A stretch of 38,109 bases of DNA. Source: Anoxybacteroides voinovskiense. Its GTDB lineage: Bacteria; Bacillota; Bacilli; Bacillales; Anoxybacillaceae. Position 1 is the stretch's first letter; every line of letters starts with the position of its first letter. Location: the NCBI RefSeq assembly GCF_014196205.1, contig NZ_JACIDE010000029.1, positions 1-38,109 of the forward strand, in the 5' to 3' direction. Under the pieces are notes generated by a model. That model worked only from the letters and a program-made list of their open reading frames with translations, made no database searches and was not told the DNA's origin. Of the stretch, positions 27,465 through 35,557 are shown one piece after another. The position numbers and the translations under genes are program-made.

Positions 27465-29011
27465 TGGACATGTACGAAAAAATAAATGAGCTATACGACC
27501 GCCGCCGGGAAATTGAATTAGGCGGCGGCGACGATAAAATTGAAAAGCAGCACGCAAAAGGGAAACTCACGGCACGCGAACGTATTGATCTCCTTTTAGA
27601 TCAAGGAACATTTGTCGAGTTAAATCCGTTTATTGAACATCGTTGCACCGATTTTGGCTTAGAAGGCAAAAAAGGGCCGGGCGATGGGGTCGTGACTGGT
27701 TACGGGAAAATTGACGGGCGCACCGTATTTGTATTCTCACAAGATTTTACCGTATTTGGCGGCGCCTTAGGGGAAATGCACGCAAAGAAAATTGCTAATA
27801 TTATGGATTTAGCGGCGAAAACAGGTGCGCCAGTGATTGGACTGAACGACTCTGGCGGTGCACGCATTCAAGAAGGAGTACTGTCTCTTGACGGGTACGG
27901 GCATATTTTTTACCGCAATTCGATTTATTCGGGCGTCATTCCGCAAATTTCGGTGATTATGGGGCCATGTGCCGGCGGCGCCGTGTATTCGCCAGCGATT
28001 ACCGATTTTGTTTTTATGGTCGAAAAAACGAGCCAAATGTTTATTACCGGTCCAAAAGTAATCGAGACAGTGACGGGCGAAAAAATTAGTGCCGAAGATT
28101 TAGGTGGCGCGCGCGTTCATAATACGATTAGCGGAAATGCGCATTTTGCTGGGGCGACAGAAGAAGAAGTGCTTGCGCAAGTACGCCGGTTGCTGAGTTA
28201 TTTACCAGCAAACTGTCAAGAAAAGCCGCCAGTTGTGCCCGTTGCCAATGAGGATGACTATCGTCCGGATTTAGCGGATGCGATTCCGGTCGATGCGGTC
28301 AGACCGTATGATGTGCGAAACGTTGTGCTGCAAGTCGTCGACGAGGGCTCATTTATGGAAGTGCAAAAAGATTTCGCGAAAAATATTGTCGTCGGTTTTG
28401 CGCGCATCAAAGGAGAAGTCGTCGGGCTTGTGTGCAACCAGCCGAAGTTTATGGCGGGCGGACTTGATATTGACTCGTCCGATAAAGCGGCGCGCTTTAT
28501 TCGTTTTTGTGACTCGTTCAATATCCCGATGATTACGTTTGAAGATGTCACTGGCTTTTTCCCTGGCGTTAAACAAGAGCATGGAGGCATCATTCGCCAC
28601 GGGGCGAAAATTTTATATGCCTACTCGGAAGCGACCGTGCCGAAAATTACGGTGATTTTACGGAAAGCATACGGCGGGGCATATGTTGCATTAAACAGCA
28701 AATCGATTGGAGCCGATGTCGTGTACGCATGGCCGAACGCGGAAATCGCGGTCATGGGACCACAAGGAGCGGCGAATATTATTTTTGCGAGCGAAATCGA
28801 AAACAGTCCGAATCCAGAAGAAACGCGGGCGCAAAAAATCGAGGAATATCGCGACAAATTCGCCAACCCTTATGTTGCCGCAAAATACGGCATGGTCGAT
28901 GACGTCATCGACCCGCGCGATACACGAATCAAACTCATTCAAGCATTGGACATGCTTCGCCATAAGCATGAAGAGCGACCAAAGAAAAAACATGGCAATA
29001 TTCCGCTGTAA
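27461..29011 (+). CDS. mmdA: Propionyl-/methylmalonyl-CoA carboxyltransferase subunit (YqjD-like)
   Basis: Biotin-dependent carboxyltransferase subunit (516 residues) moving CO2 between biotin and propionyl-CoA, thus making or decarboxylating methylmalonyl-CoA. The two crotonase-fold halves are visible: the N-terminal half with GDGVVTGYGKIDGR, FSQDFTVFGGALGEMHA and GGARIQEGV, the C-terminal half with DVTGFFPGVKQEHGGIIRHGAK and AYGGAYVALNSK. Coupling to mce points to use in the propionyl-CoA to succinyl-CoA route. The biotin carboxylase and biotin carrier partners are not in the window. Whether it runs as carboxylase (with ATP) or as a sodium-pumping decarboxylase cannot be told here, but no membrane decarboxylase subunits are nearby, which favours the carboxylase. 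Confidence 0.93.
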   Translation: MMDMYEKINELYDRRREIELGGGDDKIEKQHAKGKLTARERIDLLLDQGTFVELNPFIEHRCTDFGLEGKKGPGDGVVTGYGKIDGRTVFVFSQDFTVFGGALGEMHAKKIANIMDLAAKTGAPVIGLNDSGGARIQEGVLSLDGYGHIFYRNSIYSGVIPQISVIMGPCAGGAVYSPAITDFVFMVEKTSQMFITGPKVIETVTGEKISAEDLGGARVHNTISGNAHFAGATEEEVLAQVRRLLSYLPANCQEKPPVVPVANEDDYRPDLADAIPVDAVRPYDVRNVVLQVVDEGSFMEVQKDFAKNIVVGFARIKGEVVGLVCNQPKFMAGGLDIDSSDKAARFIRFCDSFNIPMITFEDVTGFFPGVKQEHGGIIRHGAKILYAYSEATVPKITVILRKAYGGAYVALNSKSIGADVVYAWPNAEIAVMGPQGAANIIFASEIENSPNPEETRAQKIEEYRDKFANPYVAAKYGMVDDVIDPRDTRIKLIQALDMLRHKHEERPKKKHGNIPL

Positions 29012-29017
29012 CGTTTT

Positions 29018-29042
29018 CCTCCGCATTTCGCGGAGGTTTTTT
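29018..29042 (+). terminator. Terminator after mmdA
   Basis: CCTCCGC (29018-29024) and GCGGAGG (29030-29036) pair around ATTTC, then TTTTTT. Confidence 0.92.
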
Positions 29043-29046
29043 GCCT

Positions 29047-29075
29047 ATGACAGATAGAGCGGAATCGTGTATACT
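29047..29075 (+). promoter_or_regulatory. Sigma-A promoter of the M20 peptidase gene
   Basis: ATGACA (29047-29052, 5 of 6 to TTGACA), 17-bp spacer, TATACT (29070-29075), about 45 bases before the start at 29120 and directly after a terminator. Confidence 0.65.
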
Positions 29076-29119
29076 TTTTTTGTATAGCATTTTTCCATAC
29101 ATATAGGGAGGCTAGCGAT

Positions 29120-30238
29120 ATGGTAAATGAACAACGGTTAGTAGAAGAATTTTTAGAGCTTGTGCAAATTGATTCGGAAACGAAAGACGAAGGCAAAATT
29201 GCGAAAGTGTTAAAGGAAAAATTTACGGCGCTTGGATTGCATGTGATTGAGGATGATACGACCGCGAAAACCGGTCACGGAGCGGGCAACTTAATTTGTA
29301 CGCTCGAGGCGACAAAAGAAGGAGTCGATCCGATTTATTTTACGTCACATATGGATACGGTTGTTCCTGGAAAGGGCGTCAAGCCGTCGATTCAAGATGG
29401 CTACGTCATCACAGACGGTACGACGATTTTAGGGGCGGACGACAAAGCGGGTTTAGCAGCGATGTTTGAGGCGATTCGTGTGTTAAAAGAAAAACAAATC
29501 GCGCACGGTACGATTCAATTTATTATTACCGTCGGGGAAGAATCGGGGCTTGTTGGAGCGAAAGCGCTCGATCCGTCGCTTCTGCAAGCAAAATTCGGCT
29601 ATGCGCTCGATAGCGATGGAAAAGTCGGAAATATTGTCGTTGCCGCACCGACACAAGCGAAATTAAAAGTCGTTGTGCACGGGAAAACGGCGCATGCCGG
29701 CGTTGCACCGGAGCGCGGCGTATCCGCGATTACGATTGCTTCGAAAGCGATTGCGCAAATGCCGCTTGGTCGTATCGATGAAGAAACGACCGCAAACATC
29801 GGTCGCTTTGAAGGCGGAACGCAAACGAACATCGTCTGCGACCGTGTCGATATTTTAGCGGAAGCGCGCTCGCTCGTTCCAGAAAAAATGGAAGCGCAAG
29901 TCGCCAAAATGAAAGAAGCGTTTGAGCGCGTGGCAGAAGAAATGGGCGGCCGTGCGGAAGTAGAGGTAGAAGTCATGTATCCGGGCTTTAAATTTGGCGA
30001 TGGCGACCATGTCGTCGAAGTGGCAAAACGAGCAGCGGCGAAAATTGGCCGTCCGTGCGAGCTTCTTCATAGCGGTGGAGGAAGCGACGCGAACGTCATC
30101 GCAGGATTTGGCATTCCAACGGTCAATTTAGCGGTCGGATACGAGGACATTCATACGACAAACGAGCGCATGCCGATTGAGGAATTAGTGAAAACAACAG
30201 AAATGGTTATCGCAATTATTGAAGAAGTAGCGAAATAA
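29120..30238 (+). CDS. yqjE: M20 family metallopeptidase, tripeptidase T-like (YqjE)
   Basis: A cytosolic dinuclear zinc aminopeptidase-type enzyme of 372 residues. Zinc and catalytic residues in order: His77 and Asp79 in TSHMDT, bridging Asp107 in GADDKAG, the general base pair Glu140-Glu141 in GEESGL, Asp164 in ALDSDG, and a C-terminal His in DIHTTNERM. A dimerisation (lid) domain (about 175-290, VVHGKTAHAGVAPERGVSA) is inserted between. It resembles PepT but peptide specificity cannot be read from sequence. It is transcribed alone: own promoter, terminator at each end. Confidence 0.93.
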   Translation: MVNEQRLVEEFLELVQIDSETKDEGKIAKVLKEKFTALGLHVIEDDTTAKTGHGAGNLICTLEATKEGVDPIYFTSHMDTVVPGKGVKPSIQDGYVITDGTTILGADDKAGLAAMFEAIRVLKEKQIAHGTIQFIITVGEESGLVGAKALDPSLLQAKFGYALDSDGKVGNIVVAAPTQAKLKVVVHGKTAHAGVAPERGVSAITIASKAIAQMPLGRIDEETTANIGRFEGGTQTNIVCDRVDILAEARSLVPEKMEAQVAKMKEAFERVAEEMGGRAEVEVEVMYPGFKFGDGDHVVEVAKRAAAKIGRPCELLHSGGGSDANVIAGFGIPTVNLAVGYEDIHTTNERMPIEELVKTTEMVIAIIEEVAK

Positions 30239-30247
30239 TAAAAAATA

Positions 30248-30276
30248 GGGCATCCGTGCATAGGATGCTCTTCGTC
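30248..30276 (+). terminator. Terminator after yqjE
   Basis: GGGCATCC (30248-30255) pairs with GGATGCTC (30263-30270, one G-U), followed by a modest T-rich run. Confidence 0.65.
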
Positions 30277-30299
30277 TTTCCTAATGCTTATAGTATAAT
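30271..30299 (+). promoter_or_regulatory. Candidate promoter of the CheW-like gene
   Basis: A perfect TATAAT (30294-30299) lies about 35 bases before the start at 30333. The -35 (TTCGTC) is weak. No sigma-D flagellar promoter pattern is visible. Confidence 0.4.
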
Positions 30300-30332
30300 A
30301 AAAATATCGCATTGGATGGGGAGAGAAGTGGT

Positions 30333-30791
30333 GTGAGTAAAGTAGTCGTATTTCAGCTTGAGGAAGAGCAATATGCCATTCCGATTGACTATGTCGTGTC
30401 GATTGAAAAAATGAGTGAGCCGACAGGAATTCCGCATATGCCGGAGTATGTCGTAGGGGTTGTTCGCATTCGCGGCGAGTTAGTACCAGTATTGGATACG
30501 GCGCGCATTTTTTATCGTCGCCCATACGTTCTAACGGAAAAAACGCGGTTAGTTGTCGTCCACACAGAGCAATTAACGGTAGCGTTTATTGTCGATGAGG
30601 CGAAAGAAATTATCGACCTTCCAGAAGAAACTATTAAACAAGTAAATTTGTTGGCATATCGAAACACCCCGTACTTTATTGGTGTTGCGAATTTGCCGGA
30701 GCGGCTTATTACGTTGTTGGACCCGAATCGTTTATTTATGAGTTTAGAAGGCGCAATGGACTTGAAAGAACAGATGGAAGCCACTAAATAG
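30333..30791 (+). CDS. Stand-alone CheW-domain protein
   Basis: A 152-residue protein made of a single CheW domain: VVFQLEEEQYAIPIDYVVSIE (strand 1 and 2), PEYVVGVVRIRGELVPVLDTARIF (the conserved core), LVVVHTEQLTVAFIVDEAKEII, and RLITLLDPNRLF at the end. CheW couples chemoreceptors to CheA. It lacks a CheV-type receiver domain. It differs clearly from the classical Bacillus CheW and is far from any chemotaxis or flagellar operon in this window, so it may be a second coupling protein or an adaptor for another receptor array. The start is GTG 30333 with GGGGAGAG upstream; TTG 30312 would place the ribosome site inside the gene. Confidence 0.88.
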   Translation: MSKVVVFQLEEEQYAIPIDYVVSIEKMSEPTGIPHMPEYVVGVVRIRGELVPVLDTARIFYRRPYVLTEKTRLVVVHTEQLTVAFIVDEAKEIIDLPEETIKQVNLLAYRNTPYFIGVANLPERLITLLDPNRLFMSLEGAMDLKEQMEATK

Positions 30792-30802
30792 TGGCTTTTT
30801 TT
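30778..30802 (+). terminator. Terminator after the CheW-like gene
   Basis: AAGCCACT (30778-30785) pairs with AGTGGCTT (30790-30797) around AAAT, then a T run. The stop codon lies in the hairpin. Confidence 0.88.
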
Positions 30803-30862
30803 ATGTTTACATGATGTGGCTTTGTTGGTATCTTAAAGGATGAATAAACTTCTATTTTTCTT

Positions 30863-30891
30863 TTAATCTGTTTTTCATTTTCATGTATTAT
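30863..30891 (+). promoter_or_regulatory. Candidate promoter of the dlt operon
   Basis: TATTAT (30886-30891) directly preceded by TG, with a weak -35 (TTAATC) at 17-bp spacing, about 27 bases before dltX. I looked for ECF (sigma-X-like) and sigma-D patterns and saw none. Confidence 0.35.
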
Positions 30892-30917
30892 GTTGTTGAA
30901 GCAGGAGGGGGACTGTG

Positions 30918-31064
30918 ATGAAAAAGATAAAAACGTTTTTTCAGTTGCCTTATGTATGTTGGACGGTAAAAATGTCATACTATCTACTTATACTGTTAGG
31001 GTTATTAATGATTTACGGATTTAAAATGACGAACTCTAGTGCGTTTATTTACAATGAGTTTTAA
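30918..31064 (+). CDS. dltX: DltX, D-alanylation membrane miniprotein
   Basis: A 48-residue protein: an amphipathic start (MKKIKTFFQLPYVCWTVKM), one membrane helix (about 20-35, YYLLILLGLLMIYGF) and the diagnostic C-terminal FIYNEF. DltX works with DltB and DltD in passing D-alanine across the membrane, its C-terminal motif being the proposed acyl carrier on the outer side. ATG 30918 follows GCAGGAGGGGG; a GTG one codon earlier is possible. It is 12 bases before dltA, the usual order dltXABCD. Confidence 0.92.
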   Translation: MKKIKTFFQLPYVCWTVKMSYYLLILLGLLMIYGFKMTNSSAFIYNEF

Positions 31065-31076
31065 AGGGGGATTTTC

Positions 31077-32600
31077 ATGGAATTATATACCCAAATAAAG
31101 AAATGGGCACAAATTGTTCCAGACCGCGTCGCTATTTCTTCTAATGGAAATGAACTGACATATAAAGAGCTCGAAACATATTCGAACGCACTTGCTGCTT
31201 TTATATGTGAAAAAATGAACGGCAATGATGCCCCAATCATCGTTTACGGACATATGGAACCATTGATGCTCGTTTGCTTTTTAGCGGCAGTGAAATCAGG
31301 AAGGGCGTATATTCCGGTAGATACAAGCATTCCGGAAGAACGGGTGAAAAAAATCATGGATGATTCCGGGGCGGCGTTATTTTTAACGCCAGGAAGTGTA
31401 CCGGAAACGTTGAGAAATTACAGCCATTGCCTAATGCTTGAGGACAAGGAAATAAAAGAGGCAATTGCTTTATATGACGGACAGCAACCGCCTACCGATC
31501 AATTCGTTAGCGGGGAACAAAACTTTTACATTATTTATACATCAGGCAGCACCGGAAATCCGAAAGGAGTGCAAATTAGCTATAACAATTTAGCAAGCTT
31601 CGTCGAATGGCTGGTGTCTGATTTCGGGCTAAAAGAACAGCAACGGTTTTTGAACCAAGCACCGTTTTCGTTTGATTTGTCGGTGATGGATGTATACCCT
31701 TGCCTTTATTTAGGCGGAACGTTATGGACGATTTCAAAAGAGCTTATTGCCAATCCTAAATGGCTGTTTGAATCGCTGCAAGCATCCCATATTCACGTCT
31801 GGACGTCTACTCCTTCTTTTGCGGAAATGTGTTTAATGGATGAACGTTTTTCTGCGGAAATGTTGCCGTTTTTGGAAACCTTTTTATTTTGCGGGGAGAT
31901 GTTGCCGAATGAAACGGCGCGCAAATTAAAACAGCGGTTTCCGAATGCGGTTGTTTATAACACGTACGGCCCGACAGAAGCAACGGTCGCTGTAACAAGC
32001 GTCGAGATAACGGAAGAAATTTTAAGCGAGTATCCGTCGCTTCCGGTTGGAGCAGAGAAGCAAGATGTGGAAATTTTTATCGTCGATGAAAATGGAAACG
32101 AAGTAGAGGATGGAGAAAAAGGAGAAATTATTATTACTGGCAAAAGCGTTAGCAAAGGGTATTGGCGGAACGAAGAACTGACGGAAAAATCGTTTTTCCG
32201 CTATAACAACAAGCCAGCGTATAAAACAGGCGATGTCGGCTATAAGAAAAACGGATGGTTATTTTGCGCGGGAAGGCTTGATTTTCAAATTAAATTAAAT
32301 GGATATCGAATGGAAATTGAAGAAATCGAGGCGCAATTGCGAAAACTTTCGCTCGTCGAAAGTGCGGTTGTTGTGCCTGTTTACAAAGAAAATAAATGTC
32401 AATACTTAACGGCCGTTCTCGTGCCGAAAAAGCATACGTTTGAAAAAGAATATCAATTAACTGCCCATTTGAAAAAAGAATTGCAGCAGCTATTGCCAGC
32501 ATATATGATTCCGAAAAAATTTGTTTACGTTTCCTCTTTGCCGATGACAAACAACGGCAAAGCAGATCGGAAAAAAATTGCAAATGAGGTTGGAGTATGA
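31077..32600 (+). CDS. dltA: D-alanine--D-alanyl carrier protein ligase
   Basis: Adenylates D-alanine with ATP and loads it on the phosphopantetheine of DltC, in the cytosol. The 507-residue adenylation enzyme has the core motif YTSGSTGNPKG at 154-164, NTYGPTEATVAVTS, YKTGDVG, and the C-terminal lysine region NGKADRKK. The length is standard. AAAGGGGG lies 6 bases before the ATG. It overlaps dltB by 4 bases. Lower G+C and more AT-rich wobble positions than the bkd genes are apparent by eye in the dlt genes. Confidence 0.96.
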   Translation: MELYTQIKKWAQIVPDRVAISSNGNELTYKELETYSNALAAFICEKMNGNDAPIIVYGHMEPLMLVCFLAAVKSGRAYIPVDTSIPEERVKKIMDDSGAALFLTPGSVPETLRNYSHCLMLEDKEIKEAIALYDGQQPPTDQFVSGEQNFYIIYTSGSTGNPKGVQISYNNLASFVEWLVSDFGLKEQQRFLNQAPFSFDLSVMDVYPCLYLGGTLWTISKELIANPKWLFESLQASHIHVWTSTPSFAEMCLMDERFSAEMLPFLETFLFCGEMLPNETARKLKQRFPNAVVYNTYGPTEATVAVTSVEITEEILSEYPSLPVGAEKQDVEIFIVDENGNEVEDGEKGEIIITGKSVSKGYWRNEELTEKSFFRYNNKPAYKTGDVGYKKNGWLFCAGRLDFQIKLNGYRMEIEEIEAQLRKLSLVESAVVVPVYKENKCQYLTAVLVPKKHTFEKEYQLTAHLKKELQQLLPAYMIPKKFVYVSSLPMTNNGKADRKKIANEVGV

Positions 32601-33745
32601 TACCGTATTCGTCGTTTTCTTTTTTTATGATACTCGGGATTTTGTTGATTCCTGTAGTCGTGCTCGGGTATAAAGAAAAAAGGAGCATCGTGTACAACTC
32701 GTTTGTACACGTCGTCATTCTTCTTTTAGCGTTTGCATCGGACATCCATCAACTCGTTTCGTTTATTGTGTATATTTTTTGGCAAGTGATCTTAGTTCAT
32801 TGGTACGCTTTTTATCGAAAAGAAAAAAACGAAGCGGGCGTTTTTTATGCCGTTGTGTTTCTAGCGCTCGTTCCTTTGCTCGTTACGAAGTTGCTTCCGG
32901 TATGGAGCATGGGCAACATCGTCGGATTTTTAGGCATTTCGTATTTAACGTTTAAAACGGTGCAAATGATTATCGACATGCGGGACGGGGCATTGAAAAC
33001 AGTGACGGTAAAAGAACAGCTGATGTTCCTATTGTTTTCTCCTACGATTTCATCAGGACCGATCGATCGATTTAAACGGTTCCAAAAAGATATGGAGACA
33101 ATCCCGACGCGAGAAGAATATCGTCTTCTTTTATACAAAGGAATTAACAAAATCTTTTTAGGATTTTTATATAAATTTATTATCGCTTACGTTATTAACG
33201 ATCGGGTGATTGAAACGCCGTTTATTCAAGCACATACGCCTCTGTCGACGTTTATTTATATGTATGCGTATAGTTTATATTTGTTTTTTGATTTTGCCGG
33301 ATATAGCGCGTTCGCCATTGGTGCAAGCTATATCATGGGAGTGAAAACACCGGAAAACTTTCATCTCCCGTTTTTAAGCAAAAATATGAAAGATTTTTGG
33401 AACAGATGGCATATGTCGCTGTCGTTTTGGTTTCGAGATTACGTGTATATGCGGTTTGTTTTTTGGATGATGAAGAAAAAGTGGATCCAAAATCGCTATA
33501 CCGTTTCGTACATCGGATATTTTTTATTGTTCTTTCTGATGGGAGTATGGCATGGGCTTGAACTTCATTACGTCGCCTACGGGCTTTACCATGCAGCACT
33601 CATGATTTCTTACGATTATTTTGAACGGAAGAATAAACAGTGGAAAATTTGGAAGAAAAATAAAGGGACAGAAGTTTTATCGGTCATTATTACATTCCAT
33701 GTAATTTGTTTTGGCTTTTTAATTTTTTCTGGTCGATTATTTTAA
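32597..33745 (+). CDS. dltB: DltB, MBOAT-family D-alanyl transferase
   Basis: Multi-spanning membrane protein (382 residues, about 11 hydrophobic segments) that forms the funnel through which DltC-bound D-alanine reaches the outside. Typical MBOAT features are seen: FWNRWHMSLSFWFRDYVY (His272) and the catalytic histidine of GVWHGLELH (His319). It starts at the ATGA overlap with dltA, and dltC follows 18 bases after it. Confidence 0.95.
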   Translation: MIPYSSFSFFMILGILLIPVVVLGYKEKRSIVYNSFVHVVILLLAFASDIHQLVSFIVYIFWQVILVHWYAFYRKEKNEAGVFYAVVFLALVPLLVTKLLPVWSMGNIVGFLGISYLTFKTVQMIIDMRDGALKTVTVKEQLMFLLFSPTISSGPIDRFKRFQKDMETIPTREEYRLLLYKGINKIFLGFLYKFIIAYVINDRVIETPFIQAHTPLSTFIYMYAYSLYLFFDFAGYSAFAIGASYIMGVKTPENFHLPFLSKNMKDFWNRWHMSLSFWFRDYVYMRFVFWMMKKKWIQNRYTVSYIGYFLLFFLMGVWHGLELHYVAYGLYHAALMISYDYFERKNKQWKIWKKNKGTEVLSVIITFHVICFGFLIFSGRLF

Positions 33746-33763
33746 TGGATGGAGGAAAAGAAA

Positions 33764-34000
33764 ATGGAGATCAAAAATACAGTGCTTGAACTTTTAGAAG
33801 AAATTTGCCAAACGGACGTTGTGAAAGAAAATTTAAATATCGAGTTATTTGACGAAGGGCTGCTTGATTCGTTTGGGGTAGTGTCGTTATTGATGGGGAT
33901 TGAGGAGAAATTAGGGATTCGTGTCGGCATTTCCGAAGTAGATCGGGAACAATGGTCGACGCCGAATAAAATTATCGCCGCATTGGAGAATTGGGCATGA
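33764..34000 (+). CDS. dltC: D-alanyl carrier protein
   Basis: Acyl-carrier-like protein of 78 residues whose Ser36, in LLDSFGVV, takes the 4'-phosphopantetheine that carries D-alanine between DltA and DltB. It is strongly acidic, as carrier proteins are. ATG 33764 is chosen because GGAGG (33751-33755) lies 8 bases upstream; the in-frame ATG at 33749 would put that site inside the gene. Its stop overlaps dltD's start by 4 bases. Confidence 0.95.
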   Translation: MEIKNTVLELLEEICQTDVVKENLNIELFDEGLLDSFGVVSLLMGIEEKLGIRVGISEVDREQWSTPNKIIAALENWA

Positions 34001-35175
34001 AGCGACCGTCGTTTAGCCCGCTTTTAGCGGCTATCGTCCTTTTTTGCATGATTTTATTCATCCCAAACCAATATCTTCTGCCGCTCATTACAGATAAAAA
34101 GGTAGAAGAAGAGGCGGTTGACCTTGATTTTAATATGTTTCAAGGGGAAATTATTCAAAAGAAAATGCTAGCAAACCCTCACTATTTGCCGATTTACGGT
34201 TCATCGGAATTGTCGCGGCTTGACACGTTTCATCCGTCTAACTATTTTAAAGTCAATCCGATTGGGGTGACTCCTTTTCTTATCGGAAGAGGAGGAATGC
34301 AGTCTTTTGTCCATTTTTTAAATTTCGCTGACCAAAAAGACGGGCTTAAGCATAAAAAGCTATTATTTATTTTGTCACCGCAATGGTTTTATCAAGAAGG
34401 AGCGACGCAACAATCGTTCGGCGCTAACTTTTCGGCGCTGCAAGCATATCGGTTTGCACTCGAACCGAAAGTAAGCAAATCCTTGCAAATAGAAGGGGCG
34501 AAACGGTTGTTGACGTTTGATGTCGTGAAAAACGATGTGATGTTAAAGACGTTGTTAGAAGCGAAAGTGCAGCAAGATGGGACAACTAAAATGAAAGCAG
34601 CCGTCGTGAAGCCGTTTGCCTTTCTTGTCATGAAAGCATTGGAAAAACGCGATTTGCTGCATGCAATTTTAGATGTGCCACTCACAACGCTTCATCCACA
34701 GCCATCGTTAGTGAAAAATAAAACGTGGGATGAGCTAGAGAAAAATGCGGTCGAGCTGGCGAAAGCAAAGAGCACGAACAACCACTTTTACATCGATAAC
34801 TTTTATTACAATAAAAGAATTAAGCCGAAATTTGAGCAGTTGAAAGGGTTTCGTAAAGACTCGAGGCTGCTTGCCTCGCCAGAGTATAAAGACTTTCAGC
34901 TAGTGCTTGACGTGCTAAAGGAAGCAAAAGCAAAACCGTTGTTTGTATCCGTTCCTGTTAACGGTTTTTGGTATGATTATATGGGGCTAAGCAAACAAGA
35001 GCGCGAAGGATATTATCAAAAAATTAAACAACAAATTGAAAAAGAAGGGTTCCCTGTCCTTGATTTAAGCAACCATGAATATGACCCGTACTTTTTAAAA
35101 GATACGATGCATTTAGGGTATAAAGGCTGGCTCCCAATTGATAAAGCCATTATCGAGTTTGTCCATCCACACTAG
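33997..35175 (+). CDS. dltD: DltD, teichoic acid D-alanylation protein
   Basis: A 392-residue protein with an N-terminal membrane anchor (about 8-30, LLAAIVLFCMILFIPNQYLLPLI) and a large extracellular SGNH-like esterase domain. The first catalytic block is YGSSELSRLD (about 68-77), and the Asp/His region is DTMHLGYKGW near the C-terminus. It transfers D-alanine onto lipoteichoic acid. ATG 33997 forms an ATGA overlap with dltC and has GGAGAA upstream; TTG 33991 is less likely. No terminator hairpin follows directly; the next gene has its own sporulation-type promoter. Confidence 0.95.
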   Translation: MKRPSFSPLLAAIVLFCMILFIPNQYLLPLITDKKVEEEAVDLDFNMFQGEIIQKKMLANPHYLPIYGSSELSRLDTFHPSNYFKVNPIGVTPFLIGRGGMQSFVHFLNFADQKDGLKHKKLLFILSPQWFYQEGATQQSFGANFSALQAYRFALEPKVSKSLQIEGAKRLLTFDVVKNDVMLKTLLEAKVQQDGTTKMKAAVVKPFAFLVMKALEKRDLLHAILDVPLTTLHPQPSLVKNKTWDELEKNAVELAKAKSTNNHFYIDNFYYNKRIKPKFEQLKGFRKDSRLLASPEYKDFQLVLDVLKEAKAKPLFVSVPVNGFWYDYMGLSKQEREGYYQKIKQQIEKEGFPVLDLSNHEYDPYFLKDTMHLGYKGWLPIDKAIIEFVHPH

Positions 35176-35187
35176 GTATCTGCCTAT

Positions 35188-35214
35188 ACACATTTTCCCT
35201 AGGTGCATATGCTA
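35188..35214 (+). promoter_or_regulatory. Sigma-K-like promoter of the Tyr/Pro/His-rich protein
   Basis: CATATGCTA (35206-35214) fits the sigma-K -10 CATANNNTA exactly. An AC dinucleotide (35188-35189) lies 16 bases upstream, as in sigma-K -35 elements. The predicted start gives a leader of about 25-30 bases. Confidence 0.6.
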
Positions 35215-35247
35215 TAAGCGAAGGAAAGTCTAGAGGAGGAATGAACG

Positions 35248-35439
35248 ATGGACAGACAACAATGGCAACACGGAGGATATCCGGGGCACGGCGGCTATTA
35301 TCCGCACTATCCGCACGGGCCGCATTACCCATATTATCCGTATTACCCGTATTATCCGCATCACCATCACCATCATTATCCTTACTATCCGTATTATCCG
35401 TCATACCCATACGGCGGTTATTCACACGGAGGATATTGA
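35248..35439 (+). CDS. Tyr/Pro/His/Gly-rich spore-coat-like protein
   Basis: A 63-residue low-complexity protein: 20 Tyr, 12 Pro, 12 His and 10 Gly, together 54 of 63 residues, with no Lys or Cys. The middle is built of YYP triplets (28-37 and 45-51) around a run of six His (38-43); Gly-Tyr-rich ends flank it. There is no signal peptide or membrane segment. Composition and the sigma-K-like promoter suggest a late mother-cell coat or crust component, where Tyr could be cross-linked; that is inference and I do not recognise a named family. ATG 35248 follows GAGGAGGA by 7 bases. Another frame starting at ATG 35241 has no spacing from the ribosome site. A terminator follows. Confidence 0.8.
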   Translation: MDRQQWQHGGYPGHGGYYPHYPHGPHYPYYPYYPYYPHHHHHHYPYYPYYPSYPYGGYSHGGY

Positions 35440-35446
35440 AAAGAAA

Positions 35447-35480
35447 GAAAAGAGTCCGAACAAAGGGCTCTTTTCTTTTA
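35447..35480 (+). terminator. Terminator after the coat-like gene
   Basis: GAAAAGAGTCC (35447-35457) pairs with GGGCTCTTTTC (35465-35475) around a 7-base loop, then TTTTA. Confidence 0.85.
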
Positions 35481-35490
35481 AACATAAAAC

Positions 35491-35519
35491 TTGAATGAAA
35501 AAATGGACTATGGTATGTT
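35491..35519 (+). promoter_or_regulatory. Sigma-A promoter of gndA
   Basis: TTGAAT (35491-35496), 17-bp spacer, TATGTT (35514-35519), about 38 bases before the gene. Confidence 0.6.
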
Positions 35520-35557
35520 CTTTGTTGAACAAACAAAAATAGAAAGGAACGTTTCAG

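Noticed and set aside
35241-35498. 85-codon frame starting ATG 35241 over the coat-like gene
   Set aside because: Its ATG directly abuts the GGAGGA ribosome site with no spacing, and its Ser/Leu/Pro-rich product is the shifted reading of the YYP repeat.
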